From: Cupriavidus neocaledonicus
GTDB lineage: Bacteria > Pseudomonadota > Gammaproteobacteria > Burkholderiales > Burkholderiaceae
NCBI RefSeq assembly: GCF_000372525.1
Contig: NZ_AQUR01000098.1
Coordinates: forward strand, 62,001 to 126,000
DNA length: 64,000 bases
Direction of reading: 5' to 3'
Program-made: the position numbers and the translations under genes
Shown here: one piece after another, positions 1 through 8,952 of the stretch
How positions within the stretch are numbered: position 1 is the first letter of the stretch
How the letters are laid out: each line of letters opens with the position of its first letter
The notes under the pieces: generated by a model
Databases searched by the model: none
Told to the model about the DNA's origin: nothing
The model's input: the letters and a program-made list of their open reading frames with translations, nothing else

Positions 1-10
1 GACCACCACC

Positions 11-913
11 TTAGTACCTGGCCACGCTGAACCGCTTCGCCTCCTGCCACAGCGCCTTGGCTGCGGGCGACAGCTTGTTCTCGCTCAGGCAAGCCAGCCC
101 GATGCTGCGGCGGGTCTGGGGCAGCAGCGGAACATAGCGCACGCCCGGATACGTATCCGGGACCGCAAGCCGGGCCAGGATCGAGACGCCTTCGCCACGG
201 GACACGTACTCCAGGATCGACATGATCTGCAGCAGCTCATGCGCGATCGTGGGACGACAACCATGGCGCGCGAATAGTCTCTGGATCAATTTCTGCGAAC
301 CCGCGCGCGTCATGATGAACGGAAAGCGGGTGATTTCGGCGAGCTGGACTTCGGCCTGCGCGGCCAGCTCATGGTCAGCGGGCAGCACCGCAACCAGTTC
401 GTCGACCGCCAGGGTAATGGTTTCGAAGTCGGGCTTGGGCAGCGTGACCGCGGCCAGCTCGATGCGGCGCTCGATCAGGTCCTGGCTGGTTTCCTCGTCC
501 GGCCGTTCGGTGACGACCACGCTCACGCCCGGATACCTGGCCCGGAACTGCTGCAGCAGCTTGGGCAGCGCATGCAGCGACGCGCTTGCGCCGAACGAGC
601 CGACGCGGATCAGCCCGGTCTTCAGTTCCGCGCCGGCACGCGCCGTGGCAGTCACCAGCTGCAACGAGGCGAACACGTCCCGCACATGCGGCAGCACCTG
701 TTCGCCAGCGTAGGTCAGCGACAGCCCGGTCTGGTTGCGCTCCACCAGCTGGACACCGAGCGCATCCTCCAGCGCCCGCAACGCGTGGCTGGTGGCGGAT
801 GGCGTCATGCCGAGCTTGGCGCCGGCGCCTGCTATGCCATCGGAAGAGACCAGTGCGAGGAGTAGTTCTAGTTGCCGCAGGGTAGGGTGCTGAGCTCTTT
901 CAGACTTGGGCAT
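11..913 (-). CDS. LysR-family transcriptional regulator
   Basis: 300-residue LysR-type regulator, a usual full length for the family. The N-terminal winged helix-turn-helix spans about residues 10-70 (LRQLELLLALVSSDG followed by TPSATSHALRALEDALG). The C-terminal part is a periplasmic-binding-protein-like effector domain starting near residue 95. The ATG at 913 is the only sensible start. It is transcribed toward the window edge, so any divergent target would be the gene to its right, but the next gene (1064-2305) runs in the same direction; a target outside the window is equally possible. The effector is unknown. Confidence 0.9.
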   Translation of the reverse strand: MPKSERAQHPTLRQLELLLALVSSDGIAGAGAKLGMTPSATSHALRALEDALGVQLVERNQTGLSLTYAGEQVLPHVRDVFASLQLVTATARAGAELKTGLIRVGSFGASASLHALPKLLQQFRARYPGVSVVVTERPDEETSQDLIERRIELAAVTLPKPDFETITLAVDELVAVLPADHELAAQAEVQLAEITRFPFIMTRAGSQKLIQRLFARHGCRPTIAHELLQIMSILEYVSRGEGVSILARLAVPDTYPGVRYVPLLPQTRRSIGLACLSENKLSPAAKALWQEAKRFSVARY

Positions 914-1063
914 CGACGATCCAAAGGCAGAACAGGTGGCGTTGAGATGGATTTCACCCCTAGCCGCGGATCGTTGAAAGTAGCCTCATTAGTTAGACGT
1001 GTCAATGGCGCCGGACTGAGCACGTGCGCCAGCGAAAAGCTCTGGCCTTGACTGGCTTAAAAG

Positions 1064-2305
1064 TCAGTCTCGCCTCCTGGCAGTCAATTCCATGGCTAAG
1101 GCCAGGAACAACGCAACCGCGCTGCTGGCAAAGATGAGCCCGTAATTTCCGTCTGTGCGCGAGAACAGCCAGGCATAGCCGTAGCCGCCCAACGCCTGGA
1201 ACAGCGCGAACGATGCCGTCGCGCGACTCCAGGCGGCTCGTTGGTGGATGGCATCATGCGGTAGCAACTCCTGTATGCGTCCCAGCACCAATGGCACGAT
1301 GCCGGGCGTGAAAGCGCCCAATATGATGGTTGACACCATTAGCACAGCGGTATGCTGTGAGATTGCCAACAGGCCAACTGCGATCGCCTGCAGCAACAGG
1401 GCAATCCGATAGGCATTGCCGAAGCCTACCCTCCCCCCGGCCCATCCGCTGAACAGCGGTCCCGCAGTCGCCGCGACGCCATAGAGCACCCAGTAGCGTG
1501 CGCCTACTGTCGCGCCTTGTCCCAGTCCACGTGCGACATAGTCGACCAGCAGAACCATGGCTGGCACCAGTCCCAATGCATTAGCGGCGTACTGCATACA
1601 GATGATTCTGAGCATGCGAGCAAGGGTGGGACGGCTGGCTGCAGCACATTCATTCACCGATCCTGGCGCAGGTCTGCCAGCGGGCTTGTCCGCGGGTGGC
1701 CACCCGTCCCAACTCAGCACGGTGAGCAGCAGTGACACCGCCCCCAGGCCGAGCCATGCCGCACGAAGGCCCATCGACAGCAATCCGGGTACCAAGGTGC
1801 CGGACGCAGCAATGCCCAGACCCACACCCAGAAATATCATGCCGCTCACCAGTGCCCGGCGGGCCGATGGGATATGAGGAAGGATTGTCGTTGCCACCAG
1901 CACCATGATGGCGCCGCCGGAAAGCCCGGACAGGAAGCGCCAGATGAAGAACCAACTCAGGGAGACCGGAAGCGCACACGCGAAGAACGCCGCGGTAGCG
2001 GTCAGCATCATCCAGCGCATGACGTTCCGGTTCGACATGCGAGCGGCAAGCAAGCGGCCTGACAGTGCGCCCACCAGGTATCCGGCAAAGTTCGCCGCGC
2101 CAAGCGAGACAGCGTCGGCAGCGCTGAACCAGTGGGCCTGAATCAACGCCGGTATCAAAGGCGTGTAGGCGAAACGGGCGAGTCCGATCGCGACCAGACT
2201 TGCACTCAAGCCGGCGAAGGCGGCATGCAACGCACGCCGGTCGATCAGCCCGCTTGCATGGGGCAAGCCAGCACTTGCTTCCGTAGCTGTGACATCTTGT
2301 GACAT
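1064..2305 (-). CDS. YbfB/YjiJ-family MFS transporter
   Basis: 413-residue, 12-helix major facilitator carrier. The early FARFAYTPLIPAL segment and the layout of the hydrophobic segments match the YbfB/YjiJ branch (MFS_4 type), inner-membrane carriers of mostly unknown substrate. The ATG at 2305 is preferred over a GTG at 2335 because the extra ten residues add nothing to the fold; neither has a strong ribosome site. It is the last gene of a minus-strand group after the C-S lyase (114-bp gap) and the permease. This suggests export of a product or uptake of a related compound, which is inference. Confidence 0.85.
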   Translation of the reverse strand: MSQDVTATEASAGLPHASGLIDRRALHAAFAGLSASLVAIGLARFAYTPLIPALIQAHWFSAADAVSLGAANFAGYLVGALSGRLLAARMSNRNVMRWMMLTATAAFFACALPVSLSWFFIWRFLSGLSGGAIMVLVATTILPHIPSARRALVSGMIFLGVGLGIAASGTLVPGLLSMGLRAAWLGLGAVSLLLTVLSWDGWPPADKPAGRPAPGSVNECAAASRPTLARMLRIICMQYAANALGLVPAMVLLVDYVARGLGQGATVGARYWVLYGVAATAGPLFSGWAGGRVGFGNAYRIALLLQAIAVGLLAISQHTAVLMVSTIILGAFTPGIVPLVLGRIQELLPHDAIHQRAAWSRATASFALFQALGGYGYAWLFSRTDGNYGLIFASSAVALFLALAMELTARRRD

Positions 2306-2419
2306 GGCAGAAATTTTCGTGGGAATCAGACCCACTGGATAAAGCGCTGAACATCAATTGCGAACGTACTGGCTTCCGATAAGCCAGATGCCCGAAGACA
2401 CGCTTCGGGCGAGGCATCG

Positions 2420-3616
2420 CTACCGCGGCAGCGCTGAAGTCAACTGCGAGATCGCGCGATCCAGCGTCTGGCGTGGGCACGCCAGATTGGCACGCATGAA
2501 GCCGTGGCCCTCCTTGCCAAACTTCGGTCCACGATCAAACCAGACGCGGGCCTTGGTCAGCAGGAAGTTCTCGAGGTCTGCGGGAGGCAGTTGCAGATCC
2601 CGGCAGTCAATCCAGGCCAGGTACAGAGAGTCCGAGTCCAGAACGCGGATTCCGTCGACACGGCTGTTCACCTCGGTGCGGAAGTATTCATGATTGGCGG
2701 CCACCTTTCCTACTAGCGCGTCTACCCATTGGTCCCCTGACGTGTAGGCTGCCTCCGTTGCCAATGCGCCCACCATGTTGACGTGCGCATTCATGTTCCG
2801 CTCGATCGTTCGCTTGATCTCGTCCCGCTTACCTTTGTCAGAGACGACGATATTCGCGCACTGCAGGCCCGCCAGGTTGAAGGTCTTGCTTGCCGAGATG
2901 CAGGTGACACTATTGTCGGCATAGTCGTCCCCGAGCGAGGCGAAGGGCGTGTGCCTCTTGCCACCACCGAAGACGAAGTCCCCATGGATTTCATCGGATA
3001 TGACGAGCACACCATGGCGACGGCAGATGTCGCCCATGGCGCGCAGCTCGTCCGGGCTCCAGACGTTCCCGGTGGGATTGTGAGGATTGCAGAGAATGAA
3101 GAGCTTGGTATCCGCTTGAATGGCGCGCTCGAAGGCCTCCGGGTCAAAGCGGTAGCGCTCGCCATCGAACCTGAGCGGCGCCATCGCCAGCTGGCGCCCG
3201 TTGATCAGGACGTCATGGTGGAAGTGCACGTATACCGGCGGCTGGATCAACACCGAATCCCCTGGCCGGGAAAAGGCATGGATAAGGGTCTTGAGCGCGG
3301 CAATGACGCTCGCAACCGGCACGATCCATTCCTCGTCGACGGGCCAGCCAAAGCGCCGGCTCTGCCAGTCCGCTACCGCCTTGAAGTAACTCGCCGGAAC
3401 CGAGGAGTATCCGAACACACCCTTGGCCACCATCCCCTGAATTGCCTCGACGACGACGCTGGGGGAGCGGAAGTCCATATCCGCCAGCCACATCGGAATC
3501 GGCTCGGCTCGCACCTGATGCGGTGTGAGAAAGCTGGCCGGAAAACACCACTTCATCGAACTGGAGTCGCTGCGATCAACGATGTCGTCAAATTCGAACT
3601 CTGAAACCTTTACCAT
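2420..3616 (-). CDS. PatB/MalY-type PLP-dependent C-S lyase (cystathionine beta-lyase-like aminotransferase fold)
   Basis: 398-residue fold-type I pyridoxal-phosphate enzyme. The N-terminal PMWLADMDF motif is typical of the MalY/PatB subgroup. CNPHNPTGNVW (about 176-186), the SDEIHGDF segment (Asp208 to pair with the PLP nitrogen) and SASKTFNLAG with the Schiff-base Lys244 are all present. Family members cleave the C-S bond of cystathionine or cysteine S-conjugates to give a thiol, pyruvate and ammonia in the cytoplasm. The ATG at 3616 lies 9 nt after GAGGGA; a GTG at 3619 is also possible. It is 33 bp downstream of an amino-acid permease and probably acts on what that permease imports. Confidence 0.88.
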   Translation of the reverse strand: MVKVSEFEFDDIVDRSDSSSMKWCFPASFLTPHQVRAEPIPMWLADMDFRSPSVVVEAIQGMVAKGVFGYSSVPASYFKAVADWQSRRFGWPVDEEWIVPVASVIAALKTLIHAFSRPGDSVLIQPPVYVHFHHDVLINGRQLAMAPLRFDGERYRFDPEAFERAIQADTKLFILCNPHNPTGNVWSPDELRAMGDICRRHGVLVISDEIHGDFVFGGGKRHTPFASLGDDYADNSVTCISASKTFNLAGLQCANIVVSDKGKRDEIKRTIERNMNAHVNMVGALATEAAYTSGDQWVDALVGKVAANHEYFRTEVNSRVDGIRVLDSDSLYLAWIDCRDLQLPPADLENFLLTKARVWFDRGPKFGKEGHGFMRANLACPRQTLDRAISQLTSALPR

Positions 3617-3649
3617 CACATCATTCCCTCAAACATCCATCATGCGTTT

Positions 3650-4927
3650 TCAGTACCCCAATGCCTTCAATACGGGCGTCATGCATACGACCACACCCAC
3701 GAAGAATACGAAGTAGACCGACTTGGACTTGTAGGCGTGTAGCGCAGGAACCTTGTAGACAAGCAGGCACGGGATAATGAAGGAGGTGACGCCGTAGATG
3801 GGCGCGGCGATTTGCTGTAGCAAAAGGATCGAGAACTTTGATTGCACCCAAAACCAGAGCGCTCCCACGATCAGGACCGATGTGCCGATTGAAACCACCT
3901 TTCTGTTGATGTTCTCCCTGGGAATGAACCGGGACAGCACATTGATCGCGATGCCGGAAACAGCCTCGTCGATCCCCAGGTACAGGCCGAAGAATGCAGT
4001 CACGATGGCAAACACGTTCAGCGCGGTCGTCATCAGCAACACGTCAGCCCCAGGAATCACACTACCTGCCAGGGCCAGTGCGGAGATGTTCTGTGCCTTG
4101 GCAGACAATGCCTGTTCGTGCGATAGCGAGAACGTGAACGAAGTGGCGAAGAACAACACCGATACCACCAACACGACATATGCCACCCGGTGCGCGCGGA
4201 TCGCGCGGTATGTCGCGATGCGCGGATCTGAATCTTGCTTGCGGAACGCAATGTTCATCGGACTCAGTATCTGAACGAAGAGAATCGAGAACACGGTGAA
4301 CGGCAAAGTCAGCACGGTGTCGATCGCCAGCTTCTTCAACTCGGGGAACGAAGGAAGATTCCCCATGATGTCCCAATGCGGGATCATGACGAAGCCCAAA
4401 AGCAGGACAATAGCGAGCTTCACGATCACCAATGGCCCGGAGACCTTGAACAGCAACCGCTCACCTTGCGCCGCGATCAGCACCAGCACAACCAGAATCG
4501 TCAGAGAGTACAGCGGACTATCCGACAGCAGCTGGGTGGTGATACCGAAGGTCTGCAAATACTTGGCGCTATCGAAGGTCACGGCCAACGAGTACGTCAA
4601 CATCCCCTTCAGCAGCATGAGGAGATAAGCAATACTTAGAAAGAAGCCCCAGTTCTTACCCAGGTAATGGGTAATGATGCTGACATAGCTATCGCAGTCC
4701 GCGCTCTCCGACAGCGTCCTCAAATAAAGGTTCTGCATCATGTAGAGCGCGGGATAGGCCAGGATGACGGATGCAATGAATACCCACACTCCCATGATCC
4801 CGACCTGGACCGGCAAAAACACCACGCCGGCACCAATGGCCATCCCGATACACAGGATGACCCAGCCGAGGTCGTAGCGCGTAAACGGCACGCGCATCTC
4901 CTCAGCAGAAATGGTCAGTTGTCTCAT
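3650..4927 (-). CDS. HAAAP-type amino acid permease (SdaC/TdcC-like)
   Basis: 425-residue inner-membrane transporter with about 11 helices. The first helix GWVILCIGMAIGAGVVFLPVQVG carries the glycine-rich break typical of the hydroxy and aromatic amino acid permease family (serine, threonine, tryptophan, tyrosine carriers). The open frame runs far upstream to 5707, but the ATG at 4927 is chosen because GGAGGAG lies just ahead of it and the protein then matches family length. It is first in an operon with the C-S lyase and divergent from a LysR gene at 5253, with a perfect palindrome in between. A cysteine or cysteine-conjugate substrate is inferred from the neighbour. Confidence 0.88.
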   Translation of the reverse strand: MRQLTISAEEMRVPFTRYDLGWVILCIGMAIGAGVVFLPVQVGIMGVWVFIASVILAYPALYMMQNLYLRTLSESADCDSYVSIITHYLGKNWGFFLSIAYLLMLLKGMLTYSLAVTFDSAKYLQTFGITTQLLSDSPLYSLTILVVLVLIAAQGERLLFKVSGPLVIVKLAIVLLLGFVMIPHWDIMGNLPSFPELKKLAIDTVLTLPFTVFSILFVQILSPMNIAFRKQDSDPRIATYRAIRAHRVAYVVLVVSVLFFATSFTFSLSHEQALSAKAQNISALALAGSVIPGADVLLMTTALNVFAIVTAFFGLYLGIDEAVSGIAINVLSRFIPRENINRKVVSIGTSVLIVGALWFWVQSKFSILLLQQIAAPIYGVTSFIIPCLLVYKVPALHAYKSKSVYFVFFVGVVVCMTPVLKALGY

Positions 4928-5102
4928 TTCTCCTCCATAATTTCTCAAGCTATTTTTTAAAGCAGTTCGGCAGTCGGGCCTTCTTTGCTTTTCAGCACAC
5001 CGACGCTTGCATACGGATTGGTGGTCCTCACTTCCTTTCGCCTTCGACCCCGATCCATTCTCAGGGACTTTCGACGATTCAGTTAGCGAATTCCCTTCAA
5101 AC

Positions 5103-5127
5103 CATCTTTGATGGAAAGTCAAAGATG
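5103..5127. promoter_or_regulatory. 25-bp perfect inverted repeat, probable LysR operator
   Basis: CATCTTTGA (5103-5111) and its exact reverse complement TCAAAGATG (5119-5127) are separated by 7 nt. The repeat lies in the 325-bp gap between the divergent permease (start 4927) and LysR gene (start 5253), which holds no other gene. Position, symmetry and spacing fit a dimer-binding site for the LysR protein controlling both promoters. Confidence 0.6.
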
Positions 5128-5252
5128 CCGGCGTCGCCGGGTAGGTGGCGCGAACCAAGTAGATGCGATGCGTCACGCTTCGGAATAGAATGATGCTGCC
5201 CTCAGCACTACAGGGGACGCGCATACGCTGCCAGGCCGGCGCCTCCGAAAAT

Positions 5253-6179
5253 ATGTCTAAAAGCTTCGCAACGTTCACACAGATCACTGTGTTTGTCAGG
5301 GTGGCCGAACTGGGCAGCTTGAGCGCAGCTGCGAGAGAACTCAATCTGTCGCCTTCAGCCGTGAGCAAGAGCCTTTCGCAGCTCGAAGACCGACTTGGCG
5401 TATTGCTGGTCAAGCGCACGACCCGCAGCATGACGCTGACGGATAGTGGTCGCATCATGCTGGAGCGGGCGAACGGAATTCTCTCCGACGTAGAGAGCAC
5501 CCTTGATGCAACCAGACAGTCCCAGCGCCTTGAAGGGACACTGAGGGTGACTTGCTCCATTGCGTTCGGCAGCAAGCAACTCACCCCTATAGTGGGCAGG
5601 TACCTCGGCGCATATCCGGATGTGGACGCGCGCGTAACACTTGACGACCGGCTGGTAAATCTCGCTGAAGAGAACTTTGATGTCGCGGTGCGCATCACGG
5701 TCGACACCGACTCGGGCTACGCCGCTCGCAAGCTGGCACCCATACACTGGGTATATTGCGCTGCGCCAGCGTACCTGGCCAGGCATGAAGCGATTCTGGA
5801 ACCTTCCGACCTGATGCGGCATCAATGCCTGGTTTATCCGGAAATGACCATGAATGGCGCATGGACGTTCCGGCGAGAAACGATGGTGCAGCACATCGGC
5901 ATCGCATCCAGGCTGACCTCGAATTCCAGCCTGGCGCTGCGCGAGGCTGCGTTGCAGGGCTACGGTGTCGCTTGCCTGCCCACCTATCTGGTCTCCCACG
6001 ATATCCTGTCGGGGCACCTGAAGCTTGTGGTCCCGGAATACCGGGCGGCGATCTCACATTCGCTGTACGCGATGTACTACCGCTCGCGTTATGCGCGCGC
6101 TGTCATTCGCAGCTTCATCGACTTCCTGGTTGCCGATATTGGCGAGGTGCCCGTCTGGGATCGCGCACTCAGTTCCTAG
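5253..6179 (+). CDS. LysR-family regulator (CrgA-like), divergent from the permease/C-S lyase operon
   Basis: 308-residue LysR protein. The HTH covers about residues 8-66 (ITVFVRVAELGSLSAAAREL, LSPSAVSKSLSQLEDRLG), followed by the RTTRSMTLTDSG wing typical of the CrgA/AaeR group. The effector domain begins near residue 92. The ATG at 5253 is chosen over an in-frame ATG at 5163 because it puts the HTH at the usual distance from the N-terminus; its ribosome site is weak. The divergent arrangement and the palindrome at 5103-5127 make the permease/C-S lyase operon the probable target. Confidence 0.9.
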   Translation: MSKSFATFTQITVFVRVAELGSLSAAARELNLSPSAVSKSLSQLEDRLGVLLVKRTTRSMTLTDSGRIMLERANGILSDVESTLDATRQSQRLEGTLRVTCSIAFGSKQLTPIVGRYLGAYPDVDARVTLDDRLVNLAEENFDVAVRITVDTDSGYAARKLAPIHWVYCAAPAYLARHEAILEPSDLMRHQCLVYPEMTMNGAWTFRRETMVQHIGIASRLTSNSSLALREAALQGYGVACLPTYLVSHDILSGHLKLVVPEYRAAISHSLYAMYYRSRYARAVIRSFIDFLVADIGEVPVWDRALSS

Positions 6180-6191
6180 CCGTGGGCCAGG

Positions 6192-7172
6192 TCAGTCTGC
6201 GCTGAGCTGTTTCAGCTTGACGATTCGGGCCCACTTCTGCGATTCGGCTGCAATGATTGCCTTCATCTGCGACGCATCTTCACCCCCCGCACGCATACCC
6301 TGCGACATCAGTCTCGCCTTGAGTTCGTTGTCTTGCAGCGCCTTGACAGTGTCGGCCCGGATTTTGCGCTCAATGTCTGCTGGCGTACCCGCTGGAACTA
6401 GCAGCGCAAACCATGCCGAAATATCTTCCAGGCCCGGAACACCAGCTTCGGTTGCAGTAGGCACTTCCGGCAACATGGGAGAGCGGCTTTTATCGGTAAT
6501 CGCCAGCGCCTTGATGCGGCCAGCGTTCACAAATGGAGATACGGCTGCGATGTTTCCAACCACAACCTGCACTTGCCCCCCCATCAGGTCATTCAACGCG
6601 GGAGCCTCGCCCTTATAGGGCACGTGCTTGAGATCGATCCTTGCGGCATCGGCAAACGCTTCTCCCGCCATGTGGACCTGGGTGCCATTGCCGGCAGATC
6701 CAAAATTCAGCTGGCCCGGTCTTGATCTGGCAAGCGCCACAAGGTCCTTCAGAGTCTGGGCGGGGACAGCGGACCCTACAGCAATCACCATGGGGCCTCT
6801 GGCTATATTGGCAATGATGGTGAAGTCTGAGGGGCTATACGGCAATTGCCGATAGATGTGCGGGTTCACCGTCAGCTGACTTCCGCCGACGAGGATCATC
6901 GTATACCCGTCTGCAGGAGACTTTGCCACCAGCGACGCCGCGACACCGCCCCCTGCGCCAGGCCTGTTATCCACTACGACGCTCTGCTTCCATATGTCGC
7001 CAAGCTTTTGCGCCAGAGATCGGGCAATGACATCCGTCGCGCCGCCTGCTGCGAAAGGCACAACAAGCCTGACGGGCTTCGTCGGCCATGACTGGGCGAA
7101 CGCAGAGGAGGCCATCATGGCGCCAATGAAGACCAAGGTTGCTACGCGAAGCTGGGGAAGGATACTCATCAT
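6192..7172 (-). CDS. Bug/TctC-family periplasmic solute-binding receptor
   Basis: 326-residue tripartite-tricarboxylate receptor. A cleavable signal peptide ends at about residue 26 (SSAFA-Q), followed by SWPTKPVRLVVPFAAGGATDVIAR and VVDNRPGAGGG, both hallmarks of Bug proteins, and HVPYKGEAPALNDLMGG in the second lobe. Members bind carboxylates or related small molecules in the periplasm. No TctA/TctB membrane partners are nearby, as is common for the expanded Bug sets of Bordetella and Cupriavidus. It converges with the LysR gene ending at 6179 and lies downstream of the AhpD-like gene. The ligand is unknown. Confidence 0.93.
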   Translation of the reverse strand: MMSILPQLRVATLVFIGAMMASSAFAQSWPTKPVRLVVPFAAGGATDVIARSLAQKLGDIWKQSVVVDNRPGAGGGVAASLVAKSPADGYTMILVGGSQLTVNPHIYRQLPYSPSDFTIIANIARGPMVIAVGSAVPAQTLKDLVALARSRPGQLNFGSAGNGTQVHMAGEAFADAARIDLKHVPYKGEAPALNDLMGGQVQVVVGNIAAVSPFVNAGRIKALAITDKSRSPMLPEVPTATEAGVPGLEDISAWFALLVPAGTPADIERKIRADTVKALQDNELKARLMSQGMRAGGEDASQMKAIIAAESQKWARIVKLKQLSAD

Positions 7173-7267
7173 TCGGGTATGCGCGAGCGAAAAAATGGCC
7201 TGCTACGGATGCCGAGCCACGCGAAGCCAAGCCATGCCATAAGCCAGCTTGCACTTCGCGGCCGTTT

Positions 7268-7921
7268 TTACAGTATCTCTCCGGCTGCGAGGAACGACGC
7301 TTCGATCCGGGCCGACACAGCCAGGTGAACCACCTTCGCAACCTGCGCTGGCACGATACCTAGCGGCCGCGCCGCATCAACATGACGCTCCATGCAATAC
7401 ACACACTGGGTAATAGTAGCGCAGCCGATAGCAAGCAATTCATAGTCGAGCCTGGACAGGGGCATCCCGTCCTTGTGCATCTCGCCGAGCATCTTCGTCA
7501 GCCGCTCGAAATCCGCTGGCGATGACTTGCGGAATTGGGTCATCAACTCACGATCTTTCTTGATTTCGGAAACAGCCGAAGAGACAGCGGCGGAGTCTTC
7601 ATCGCCATTGAGGTACTTGTAGGCCAGCCTGCCGTAGGCGACCGCGGCACCGGCTCGCAAGGCCGTGGCAACACTGACTGCCTGCTCGATCTCCTCTCGC
7701 GCAACGATCCCCTCTGCTTCGTTCCTGCAGGTCCGCAACATTTCCGCGCAGGGAATTGCGACGGCAATGGCGATCCGGACCAGCGCCAGCTGGCGAGGGG
7801 TCAATCCCGCTTCTCCATCTTCTGCCGCATGCAAGTGGGACCGGTGCGTCTCAAATGCCTGCACATAGGTCGAAGCCGGGCCTTTTACCCCGGAGATGAT
7901 TTCCTTGACACTTGCTGCCAT
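7268..7921 (-). CDS. Carboxymuconolactone decarboxylase/AhpD-like protein, two-domain
   Basis: 217-residue protein made of two CMD/AhpD-like helical halves. The second half keeps the redox-type QCVYCMERH motif (CxxC plus His) of AhpD-like proteins. The first half has the degenerate IPCAEMLRTC. The start at 7921 is supported by GAGGAAGAG about 8 nt upstream; an upstream ATG at 7987 lacks this. Members include peroxidase reductases and decarboxylases, so activity cannot be fixed from sequence; the CxxC favours a peroxidase or redox role. It lies between the TauE-like and Bug genes in one orientation. Confidence 0.82.
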   Translation of the reverse strand: MAASVKEIISGVKGPASTYVQAFETHRSHLHAAEDGEAGLTPRQLALVRIAIAVAIPCAEMLRTCRNEAEGIVAREEIEQAVSVATALRAGAAVAYGRLAYKYLNGDEDSAAVSSAVSEIKKDRELMTQFRKSSPADFERLTKMLGEMHKDGMPLSRLDYELLAIGCATITQCVYCMERHVDAARPLGIVPAQVAKVVHLAVSARIEASFLAAGEIL

Positions 7922-8071
7922 AGTCTCTTCCTCGTTTTCATGGTGATACGCCCGCGCAAGGCTATCGCGCCGGAAAACCATGCTCAATTGAAATAAAACT
8001 CAATGGCGAATGGGATACTCCGCTGCAACCGCTGCGTGAGCCGCTATGGTGAGCGCTGTGCAGACAGGATG

Positions 8072-8851
8072 TCATCGCATCAGCAGGCCGCGGACCAGCA
8101 CCGAAGCGCCACTGGCGCCGAGGAACACCAGCAGCGCACGGCGTACGGCATCTGCCGCGATGCGCCGGCGCAGGCAGGAGCCCACGGCCAACCCGGCCAG
8201 ACTGAATGGCATGGCAAACGCGGCACTGCGCCATAGCTCGTCTTGTTGCAGGAGACCGCCGCCGGCAAACGCCAGCAGCCTAGCTACCGCACTGGACAGG
8301 ATCACGGACGCAATGGTGGACCGGAACACGTCGATCTCAGGAAGACGGCTCGCCAGATACATCGTGTAGATTGGCCCGCCCGTGCCAAACAAGGCGCTGA
8401 ATACGCCACCAATGACACCGGCCGGCACTGACCACCCCTTTGCGGCGGCAGCCATGCGCCCGGAGGAACCCATCAATGCGCGCGCCGTCATGGCCAGCAC
8501 AAACAGGCCGAGCCCCACCAGCAGCCAGCGGGATTCGAGCTTTGCCAGCACGGTGGTGCCCAGCGCCACGCCGATCATCATGAACGGAAGCAATCGAAAC
8601 AATTCGGTGTGCGACACCGAACTCCGGTTCCGCACACCCACCACGGCGGTCGCCACCAGATCGAGCAGCAGCAGCATTGGCACTACGAACTGCAGCGGAA
8701 GGAATTGCACCAGCACGGGTACCGCGACCATCGCCGCGCCAAAGCCTGTCAGGCCGAACACCGTGTAGGCGGCCGCAATGGTCGCAGCCAGGATTGCGTA
8801 ATGTTCTGCCGCCATGGTCGCCGGTCGCCTTGTCGAAAGTGTTGCTGCCAT
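8072..8851 (-). CDS. TauE/SafE-family sulfite exporter-like membrane protein
   Basis: 259-residue integral membrane protein with about 8 helices in two related halves. FGLTGFGAAMVAVPVLVQF in the first half and GGVFSALFGTGGPIYTMYLASR in the second are the two family repeats. TauE/SafE proteins export sulfite, sulfoacetate or other organic anions. The start at 8851 or at the internal ATG at 8815 cannot be decided; the first helix begins after both. It sits between two Bug receptor genes on the same strand, so it may serve as membrane partner or product exporter, which is speculation. Confidence 0.88.
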   Translation of the reverse strand: MAATLSTRRPATMAAEHYAILAATIAAAYTVFGLTGFGAAMVAVPVLVQFLPLQFVVPMLLLLDLVATAVVGVRNRSSVSHTELFRLLPFMMIGVALGTTVLAKLESRWLLVGLGLFVLAMTARALMGSSGRMAAAAKGWSVPAGVIGGVFSALFGTGGPIYTMYLASRLPEIDVFRSTIASVILSSAVARLLAFAGGGLLQQDELWRSAAFAMPFSLAGLAVGSCLRRRIAADAVRRALLVFLGASGASVLVRGLLMR

Positions 8852-8952
8852 GCCTGGCTATATCCTGGTCCGGGCGCGGTGGGCGGCGGATGAATAGATG
8901 CCGGGGTCATCCGCCTGCCCACAGGGCGCTGGTCCGCCCGTCATTGCAACCA

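Noticed and set aside
4928..5707. N-terminal extension of the permease frame
   Set aside because: About 260 codons upstream of ATG 4927 have no helices or homology and overlap the divergent LysR gene; GGAGGAG supports 4927.
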